Shown piece after piece: positions 19,750 to 26,409 of a stretch of DNA of 64,000 nt. The notes under the pieces are model-generated. The model was not told the DNA's origin. It saw only the letters and a program-made list of their open reading frames with translations, and did no database searches. The DNA lies in NCBI GenBank assembly GCA_022827195.1, contig JAJDTL010000002.1:145974-209973 (forward strand), written 5' to 3'. Position 1 is the first letter of the stretch. The number at the start of each line of letters is the position of its first letter. Origin of the DNA: Caldilineaceae bacterium. Lineage in GTDB: Bacteria; Chloroflexota; Anaerolineae; Caldilineales; Caldilineaceae. Both the position numbers and the translations under genes were made by a program.

Positions 19750-21051
19750 ATGCTAGACATTCGATGGATGCGCGAAAACCGGCAAGCACTGGCCGAGGCG
19801 ATGGTTAAGCTGAACGACCAGGAGGCGCCCTGGGAACTGGCCCTGACTTTGGACGAAAGGCGGCGCGAGCTGCTGCAACGGGGCGAAAAGCTGCGGGAAG
19901 AACGTAACAGCGGCTCAAGGCAGATAGGTGCGCTATTCCGTGACAAGAGGACGGAAGAGGCCGGCGCGTTGAAGGAGAGAATGAGCGAGATTGGCGCGGA
20001 AATCGCGCAGATCGACGAAAGACTTCGCGCCGTCGAGACCGAGTTTCGCGACGCCATGATGCGCATTCCCAATCCGCCCGAGCCGGACGTGCCGGTTGCG
20101 CCCGACGAAGAGGGCAACGTAGTCCTCTCGCAGTGGGGCGAGCTACCGCAGTTCGACTTTACGCCGCAGGCCCATTGGGATTTGGGCCCGCAATTGGACA
20201 TCATCGACTTCGAGCGCGGGGTTGCCGCTTCGGGCAGCCGCTTCTACTTTCTCAAGGGTGCGGGGGCGCGCCTGCAGCGGGTCCTTTCGAACTGGTTTCT
20301 GGACGTGCACATCAATGAGCACGGCTACACCGAACTCTATCCGCCTATGATGGTGCGGGGCCATGCCATGGAGGGCACTGGCAACCTGCCCAAGTTCGGC
20401 GACAACCTCTATCGAGACGCCGAAGAGGACTACTGGTTCATTCCAACGGCAGAAGTATCGGTTACCAATCTGCACCGCGACGAGATTCTGGAGCCGGGTG
20501 TGCTTCCCCTGTACTACGTCGCGTCCACGCCCTGCTTCCGGCGTGAAAAGATGTCGGCGGGCCAGGACGTGCGCGGCATCAAACGAGTACACCAGTTTCA
20601 GAAGGTAGAGATGGTCAAATTCGTGGAGCCCTCGACCGGCCGCGATGAACTGGAATCGCTCACGCAGGCGGCGGAGGTACTTCTCCAGCGGCTCGAACTT
20701 CCCTACCGGCGCGTCGCCATCGCCACCGGCGACCTGTCTTTCGTGGCGTCGATAAAGTATGACCTGGAAGTGTGGGCCGCCGGATGCCGGGAATGGCTGG
20801 AAGTCAGCTCCTGCTCTCTCTTCCGAGATTTTCAGGCGCGCCGGGCGAACATCCGCTACCGACCGCGCGACGGTGCGCGGCCCGAATTCGTTTACACGCT
20901 GAACGGTTCCGGGCTGGCGCTGCCGCGAGTCATCATCGCACTTCTGGAAAACAACCAGCGCGCGGACGGCAGCGTCCTATTGCCCGAGGTGCTGCAACCC
21001 TTCCTTGGCGGGGGGACGGAGATTTCTCGGCCCGGCGGGGCCGCGGCATAG
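19750..21051 (+). CDS. serS: Serine--tRNA ligase
   Basis: 433 aa from ATG 19750, chosen over a TTG five codons earlier because CAGGAG lies 6 bp upstream. It charges tRNA-Ser. The N-terminal coiled-coil arm (about 30-105) reaches the long variable arm of tRNA-Ser. The class II core has motif 2 in TPCFRREKMSAGQDVRGIKR and motif 3 near LNGSGLALPRVIIALLE. Normal length. Preceded by a T-box leader and followed after 90 bp by two tRNA-Ser genes, so enzyme and substrates are encoded together. Confidence 0.97.
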   Translation: MLDIRWMRENRQALAEAMVKLNDQEAPWELALTLDERRRELLQRGEKLREERNSGSRQIGALFRDKRTEEAGALKERMSEIGAEIAQIDERLRAVETEFRDAMMRIPNPPEPDVPVAPDEEGNVVLSQWGELPQFDFTPQAHWDLGPQLDIIDFERGVAASGSRFYFLKGAGARLQRVLSNWFLDVHINEHGYTELYPPMMVRGHAMEGTGNLPKFGDNLYRDAEEDYWFIPTAEVSVTNLHRDEILEPGVLPLYYVASTPCFRREKMSAGQDVRGIKRVHQFQKVEMVKFVEPSTGRDELESLTQAAEVLLQRLELPYRRVAIATGDLSFVASIKYDLEVWAAGCREWLEVSSCSLFRDFQARRANIRYRPRDGARPEFVYTLNGSGLALPRVIIALLENNQRADGSVLLPEVLQPFLGGGTEISRPGGAAA

Positions 21052-21078
21052 GCGGTTGCGCCCTCAGGCCCGTCCCAT

Positions 21079-21108
21079 TTGACACTGTGCCGTCGCGGCG
21101 TATATACT
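21079..21108 (+). promoter_or_regulatory. Sigma-70 promoter of the tRNA cluster
   Basis: Perfect TTGACA (21079-21084), 18-bp spacer, TATACT (21103-21108) within TATATACT. Transcription would start about 25 bp before the first tRNA-Ser. Confidence 0.75.
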
Positions 21109-21140
21109 GACGCGGTCAATGGCTGAAAAGTCCGGGGCTG

Positions 21141-21230
<90 letters not shown>

Positions 21231-21252
21231 TTATCAGCCGACGAGAGAATTC

Positions 21253-21346
<94 letters not shown>

Positions 21347-21349
21347 TAT

Positions 21350-21426
21350 GCGCCAGTAGCTCAGTGGATTAGAGCGTCGCCCTGCGGAGGCGAAGGTCGC
21401 AGGTTCGAGTCCTGCCTGGCGCGCCA
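21350..21426 (+). tRNA. tRNA-Arg (anticodon GCG)
   Basis: Acceptor arms GCGCCAG (21350-21356) and CTGGCGC (21416-21422) pair fully; discriminator G, encoded CCA (21424-21426). D-stem GCTC/GAGC; D-loop AGTGGATTA has A after GG, an arginine identity base. Anticodon stem TCGCC/GGCGA, loop CTGCGGA, anticodon GCG (21384-21386), so it reads CGC and CGU. Most bacteria use ACG, edited to inosine, for these codons; GCG is unusual. Confidence 0.93.
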
Positions 21427-21657
21427 CTTCAGTGAAGCTCCCAGAGCCTGCATTTGGGCCTTGCGTTACCTTCCACCATTGACAGCCCCATCGAAATTCG
21501 TCAACCGAATGGCTTGTCAACCGGCAGGCGTGCATGGGCCGCTTCTGTGCTTCGATCGTGTCCGCCGCCGACCAGCCATCTGCGAGTCCGGATTTTTTTG
21601 CCATGCGGTTTTGCCGGCCTGCCGGCGCGGCGTTGCGAATTCTCCTTTCTAAGAAAC

Positions 21658-21673
21658 TTTTGGGAACCCAAAA
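21658..21673. promoter_or_regulatory. Perfect palindrome abutting the acylase start codon
   Basis: TTTTGGG (21658-21664), AA, CCCAAAA (21667-21673): a perfect 7-bp inverted repeat ending one base before ATG 21674. It covers the ribosome-binding window and hides the only SD-like bases (GGGA). It could be an operator or a translation-limiting hairpin. Confidence 0.6.
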
Positions 21674-24079
21674 ATGGAAATGAACTCTGCCGAACTCCTG
21701 AAACGGCTGGGCGAGGGTGAGTCGATCGCTTCGCTGTGTGCAACAGCCGGCATCACGCGGGTCCAATTCGACAACTGGTGGCGAGCCCAGTCACGAAGCC
21801 GGGTCCCCGATCCTGAGGGCCGCCTGACAGAGGGGGTGAGCGCCAAGACGCGCGTCGCCCGCAATCGCTGGGGTATTCCCCACGTTCAGGCACAGAACGA
21901 TGAAGACCTCTTCTTCGCATTCGGATACGCCATGGCACAGGACCGCCTATTCCAACTCGACTATTTGCGGCGCAAGGGCCACGGCCGCCTGGCTGAAATC
22001 CTGGGGCCGGACGGCCTGGCGCTCGACACAGTCGCCCGCACTGTCGGGCTCAACCGCTTTGCCGGCCGCGAGTGGAAGGAGACGCCGGCAGAGACGCGCG
22101 CGCTGTTGCAGAGGTTCAGCGACGGGGTCAACGCGTTGATGTCCATGTCGCACGACAATCTGCCGATCGAGTTCTCACTGTTGGACTACGAGCCCGAACC
22201 CTGGTCGCCCGTGGACTGCCTGGCCATCGCGGCCGAGTTTCGCTACTACCTGACCGTGCGCTTCCCCGTGATCGTCGGGCCTGAGCTGGCGCAGCGGGCG
22301 CTGAACAACGAGGGCCTGTACCGTGCGTTTCTCAGGGGGGAGGCCGACGAAGAGAGTATTATTCCCGCGGGCGCGTATCCGGCCAGCGCGCATGGCACAG
22401 TCCCCGTTGGCGCCAGCGTCGGCGACCCGCACGAGGGCGAAGGCAGCAACAACTGGGTTGTCAGCGGGGCCCGAACGAAGTCCGGACTGCCAATGGTGGC
22501 CAGCGACCCACACATCGCCTTCGCGGCCGTTTCGTGCTGGTACGAGGTGCAGCTGACTGGAGGTTCGTTCGACGTGGTCGGGATGGCGTATGCCGGCATG
22601 CCGGCCGTGATGTTCGGCCGCAACCGCCGCGTCGCCTGGGGGATAACCAACAACATCTGCTCGCAGCGCGACCTCTACCAGGAGCGGGCCGACGCGCAGC
22701 ATCCGGGCTGCTTTCTCTTCGACGGCGCGTGGGAGGCGGAGAAGAGGATTGTTGAGACGATCGAAGTGCGGGGCGGGCGACCGATCGAGAAAACGGTCCG
22801 CTTCTCGCGCAACGGCCCGATTGTCGACGAAATCCTGCCTGCCGAGGCCGCAGGCACGGGCCCGGTATCGCTGCGCTGGCTCGGCCAGACATACTGCGGA
22901 TGGCTCCCTTCGCTGCTGGGCATCGACCGTGCCGGCTCGGTCGCCGAGTTTCGCGAAGCAACGCGCACTTGGCGCGTGCCCACCTGGAGTCTTGTCGTCG
23001 CCGACGTGGAAGGAGAGATTGGCTACCAGGCCGTCGGCGGGATCCCGGTTCGAAGTGAGTGGAAGCGCGGATACAGGCCCGGTTGGGACCCCGCCCACGA
23101 GTGGCAAGGTCTGATCCCATTCGAGCAGATGCCCCGTCTCGAAGACCCGGCGCGCGGCTGGATCGCCACTGCCAACAATCGCGTCGCCGCGGACGATTTC
23201 CCCTACCCGCTGTCGGGCACGTGGGCCACGGGCCATAGGGCGCGGCGCATCCGCCAGATGATCGAGGCGCGCGGCAGTTTTGACAGAGACGCATTCGCCG
23301 AGATGCAGCGGGACACACGCACACTGCGCGCAGACGAGGCCCTACCGGCCCTGCTTCCGCTCCTGGCGAACAGCGGCGATCCCCGCCTCCAGGATGCCGG
23401 CCGCTGGCTGGAGGGCTGGGACCACAATATGGCGCCCGATTCGGTGGCGGCTTCCATCTTTGAGGTATTCTTCCACTGCTGGAGTCACCGCGTGGCGGCG
23501 GAGCGGTTCGAGGGCGAGCTGGCCGCGGCGCTTGCAGGGTCGTGCGGGGGGCTTGCAGCCTCGCTGCTGCACGATGATGAGGCAGGCTGGTTCGGCGATG
23601 CAGAACGCGAGACGGCGATCCTCGACGCGCTGCGCGCCGCCCTCGCGGACCTCGAAGACCGCCTAGGCAAAGATAAGTCGGCCTGGATGTGGGGTGCACT
23701 TCACAAGGTACAGCTGCGTCACGTTCTGTCGGGCCGCGGCGACCTGGGCGAACTGCTCGATCGGGGCGGCTTGCCGGTCGGCGGGAGCGGCGTGACCGTT
23801 TGTAATACCGGGTTCGATCCCAACTGGGGCGCGCTGATGGGCGCGAATTACCGGCTAATCAGCGATATGGGCGAGAACGGGATGTGGGCGGTGGAGTCAC
23901 AAGGGCAGTCGGGCCATCCCGGCTCCGACCATTACTGCGATCAGCTCACAGAGTGGCTTGAAGGCCGCTACCACTTCCTGGCCTTTGACACAGGCAGGGA
24001 GTCTGACGGCGACGCAAGAGTACTGACGATAGAGCCTGCAGGTCAGACAAGTGATTATACAGGTAGTATAGCCAGGTAG
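21674..24079 (+). CDS. Penicillin acylase (Ntn-hydrolase) family protein with N-terminal HTH
   Basis: 801 aa. Residues 75-800 follow the penicillin amidase family: RVARNRWGIPHVQAQNDEDL opens the alpha chain, and the autocatalytic N-terminal nucleophile of the beta chain is Ser258 in GEGSNNWVVSG, followed by ASDPH. Substrates of the family include beta-lactams, acyl-homoserine lactones and other N-acyl amides. Known members are usually exported, yet here the first 40 residues form no signal peptide; instead SAELLKRLGEGESIASLCATAG and the following helix look like a helix-turn-helix. The protein is therefore probably cytoplasmic. The second copy of a 13-bp repeat holds its stop codon. Confidence 0.9.
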   Translation: MEMNSAELLKRLGEGESIASLCATAGITRVQFDNWWRAQSRSRVPDPEGRLTEGVSAKTRVARNRWGIPHVQAQNDEDLFFAFGYAMAQDRLFQLDYLRRKGHGRLAEILGPDGLALDTVARTVGLNRFAGREWKETPAETRALLQRFSDGVNALMSMSHDNLPIEFSLLDYEPEPWSPVDCLAIAAEFRYYLTVRFPVIVGPELAQRALNNEGLYRAFLRGEADEESIIPAGAYPASAHGTVPVGASVGDPHEGEGSNNWVVSGARTKSGLPMVASDPHIAFAAVSCWYEVQLTGGSFDVVGMAYAGMPAVMFGRNRRVAWGITNNICSQRDLYQERADAQHPGCFLFDGAWEAEKRIVETIEVRGGRPIEKTVRFSRNGPIVDEILPAEAAGTGPVSLRWLGQTYCGWLPSLLGIDRAGSVAEFREATRTWRVPTWSLVVADVEGEIGYQAVGGIPVRSEWKRGYRPGWDPAHEWQGLIPFEQMPRLEDPARGWIATANNRVAADDFPYPLSGTWATGHRARRIRQMIEARGSFDRDAFAEMQRDTRTLRADEALPALLPLLANSGDPRLQDAGRWLEGWDHNMAPDSVAASIFEVFFHCWSHRVAAERFEGELAAALAGSCGGLAASLLHDDEAGWFGDAERETAILDALRAALADLEDRLGKDKSAWMWGALHKVQLRHVLSGRGDLGELLDRGGLPVGGSGVTVCNTGFDPNWGALMGANYRLISDMGENGMWAVESQGQSGHPGSDHYCDQLTEWLEGRYHFLAFDTGRESDGDARVLTIEPAGQTSDYTGSIAR

Positions 24080-24086
24080 TATAGCG
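24061..24086. repeat. 13-bp tandem duplication at the acylase stop codon
   Basis: AGGTAGTATAGCC (24061-24073) and AGGTAGTATAGCG (24074-24086) are consecutive; the acylase stop TAG (24077-24079) lies in the second copy. A short slippage product; an effect on the last residues only. Confidence 0.85.
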
Positions 24087-24165
24087 TAGAGGCGGGCCTT
24101 CGCGGCCGACCGGTCGGGGTGAGGTGTGGGTTTCTGCGTCCTTGCCGCGGCGCGGACGGAGACAA

Positions 24166-25065
24166 TCAGGATGCGGACGGCGTCCCGTCCACGCCGGCGG
24201 CGCGAACATGGCGGTGAATCTGATCGCTGAAGCGGTACTCGCTGTTGTCCTGCGGCTTGTACCCGATCACCTTGCGTGCATTGACGATGCTCCAGAAGGC
24301 CTGTGAGTTGCCGCTGATTCCGTAGAAGACCTGGAACGGCACGCCCTCTTCGTCATCGATGCACTCGGTCTCGATGCTCTTGATGAAGAGCTGCTGAATA
24401 TCTCGCTGGCTGATGTAGACGGCCAGCCCCCTGCGCATCCGCCGCAGGTCACCCGGCTCGATCCTTTCGAGGTCATCCTCCCTCGGTCCGCCGATGCGAA
24501 CCTGGACATTCTCCAGCGGGCGGCTTTCTGTTTCTTCGCCCTGGAGACCGTGGTACTGCATCCGGCCGACTGCGAACACGAATCCCAGGTGCTCGTACGT
24601 CTCCTTTGCCCAGCCGTAGAAGTTGTCGGAGAACGGCCGCATCTCGGGCGTGACCACGTCCCACCTCTTGTCGAGAATCAGGCGCTCGTAGTAGTCGGCG
24701 GCGTGGTTTGAGCTGGCGACGACCACCCTGCGCACGCCCTCCTCCTGGGAAGTCTGGTAGACATTGAAGGCCATCTCCACGTTGGACAGCTCGGCGTAGA
24801 AGTCCTGGACCGCGTCCGACTTGTCATCGGCCTGGGTGAAGCCCAAATGAACAACGGCATCCGCGCCGCGGAAGTGGTGGCGATAGCTGTCCCGGTTGCG
24901 TTCGGTCAGGTCGGCGATCTGGACGCCTTCTACGGTGTTGCCTTCGCGGTCCTCCGTTCGCACGTCCAGGAGCGTCAGATCGTAGCGCTCCCGGAAGGCT
25001 GGCAGCAGCAAGCTAGCTATGTATCCCGATGCGCCGGTGATTACGACTTTTCTCTTTGTGTTCAT
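24166..25065 (-). CDS. NAD(P)-dependent epimerase/dehydratase-type oxidoreductase
   Basis: 299 aa from ATG 25065, which overlaps the stop of the DinB-like gene upstream (ATGA); a longer frame would start inside that gene. Extended-SDR Rossmann fold with VVITGASGYIASLL (glycine-rich loop), LLDVRTED (acidic ribose contact) and VVHLGFTQ. The usual catalytic Tyr-x3-Lys appears as YGWAKE after SDNF. Resembles uronate dehydrogenase/UDP-sugar epimerase relatives. Substrate unknown. Confidence 0.87.
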   Translation of the reverse strand: MNTKRKVVITGASGYIASLLLPAFRERYDLTLLDVRTEDREGNTVEGVQIADLTERNRDSYRHHFRGADAVVHLGFTQADDKSDAVQDFYAELSNVEMAFNVYQTSQEEGVRRVVVASSNHAADYYERLILDKRWDVVTPEMRPFSDNFYGWAKETYEHLGFVFAVGRMQYHGLQGEETESRPLENVQVRIGGPREDDLERIEPGDLRRMRRGLAVYISQRDIQQLFIKSIETECIDDEEGVPFQVFYGISGNSQAFWSIVNARKVIGYKPQDNSEYRFSDQIHRHVRAAGVDGTPSAS

Positions 25066-25592
25066 TTCGCGGTCCACATTTTGCTGATGGTCTCTCTGTG
25101 TTCGGCGTAGTGGCCAAACGTATTGCCTGCGATCCGCCACAGGATCGGCGTGTGGCCGTCGGGCCTGTTGTCCTGCGGCTGAAAGTCATCGTAGGGCCGC
25201 ACCAGGTCCTCGTCGCTCAAGCCGGCAACTGCAGCCAGCGCATCTTCGTGGGCGGCGCGCAGTTCAGCAAGTATGGTAGGGAGCGGGAGGTCGCGGTTGT
25301 TCGCGTAGATCATCTCGTTCATTCGTTCGATGCCCGCCGTGTGGGGCGCGGCACCGCCCGGGAGACCCATCGGAGGGTAACGCGGCTGCTTTCGCACAAG
25401 AGCAGCCAGCCCCCTGGCCCATGCCGCGAGGTGGGCCAGCTCGTCCTTGACCGACCAGCCGCCTGTGCCCGGCTCGGTCATCTGCTCCTCGCTGAGGGGG
25501 GCAAGCGCTCGCTGCAGGGCCTCCCACTCTTCTTCGATCCTGTCTATGACTTCTCTCACGGTGGGCGGGGGTCCATCGGCTATTTCGGCCAA
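25062..25592 (-). CDS. DinB-like/ClbS-type four-helix protein, copy 1
   Basis: 176 aa. Pattern TGGWSVKDELAHLAAWARG and the terminal FGHYAEHRE give the histidine spacing of DinB-fold metalloproteins (His in ELAHL, His in YAEHR), close to the ClbS/DfsB group. Such proteins are thiol-dependent or metal-dependent detoxifying enzymes, or unknown. It overlaps the oxidoreductase gene by 4 bp. A paralogue with about half its residues identical by eye lies 184 bp upstream. Confidence 0.82.
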   Translation of the reverse strand: MAEIADGPPPTVREVIDRIEEEWEALQRALAPLSEEQMTEPGTGGWSVKDELAHLAAWARGLAALVRKQPRYPPMGLPGGAAPHTAGIERMNEMIYANNRDLPLPTILAELRAAHEDALAAVAGLSDEDLVRPYDDFQPQDNRPDGHTPILWRIAGNTFGHYAEHRETISKMWTAK

Positions 25593-25776
25593 TGCGACAT
25601 TCCTCCTGCTCCGGCGACCCGCGGGAGATTGATGCGCCGACCTGCATGGGATACCGGTTCAATTTCTTGCCGTTGCCGGCACTTATTCACCTTCGAAACC
25701 AAGCGTTTCGATTGCCGACTCCATCTGCTCGACGGCCTGCGATTGCCGCCAGAATGCAGTCCCTTTTGGCGAGGAT

Positions 25777-26319
25777 TCAGCCGCGGTTGAGAGTCTTCAG
25801 CACATCCTGCCGGTGCTCGGCGTAGTGGCCATAGGAGATTCCGCCGATCTGGTAGAGGATCGGTTCGTCATCGTCCAGTTCTCCATCCTGCGGTTGAAAT
25901 TCGCTATAGGTCTTCATCAGGTCATCGTCGCTCAGTGCGGAGACCGCGGCCAGCAGGTCCAGGTGGGCCGCGAGCGCCTCGTCCAAGACCTTCTCAAGCG
26001 GGATATCCCGCCTGTTTTCGAAGATAATCTGGTTCAGGCGGTCGAGGTCCAGTGAAAACGGGTCGACTTCGGGAGGCAGACCCATTGCAGGGTAACGGGG
26101 CTGCTTGCGCAGGAGGGCAGCCACGCCTCGCGTCCAGGCCGAGAGATGCGCCAGCTCGTCCTTGGCCGACCAGCCGCCGGCGCCCGGCGCGGTCATCTGA
26201 CCCACGCCAAGAGGGGATATCACCTGCTGCAGGGCCGCCCACTCCCTTTCGATTCTGTGGGCCAGTTCTCTGACATCTGGGGGCGGATCTTCGACTGTGC
26301 CAATGAAGTCAGTTTCCAT
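25777..26319 (-). CDS. DinB-like/ClbS-type four-helix protein, copy 2
   Basis: 180 aa, paralogue of the neighbouring gene. Shared stretches include GGWSAKDELAHLSAWTRG, LRKQPRYPAMGLP, the YSEFQPQD segment and the closing YGHYAEHRQ. Putative metal histidines are kept in both. The 184-bp spacer between copies has no clear promoter, so they may be co-transcribed after a tandem duplication. Function unknown. Confidence 0.82.
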   Translation of the reverse strand: METDFIGTVEDPPPDVRELAHRIEREWAALQQVISPLGVGQMTAPGAGGWSAKDELAHLSAWTRGVAALLRKQPRYPAMGLPPEVDPFSLDLDRLNQIIFENRRDIPLEKVLDEALAAHLDLLAAVSALSDDDLMKTYSEFQPQDGELDDDEPILYQIGGISYGHYAEHRQDVLKTLNRG

Positions 26320-26409
26320 AAATCTACGCGGCTTGCGACCGCAGGCCAGACTACGTGGAAGAATCGAAGCGAATGTGCGTGCGGCGGGCCAGTGATTACT
26401 CCGTTGCGG

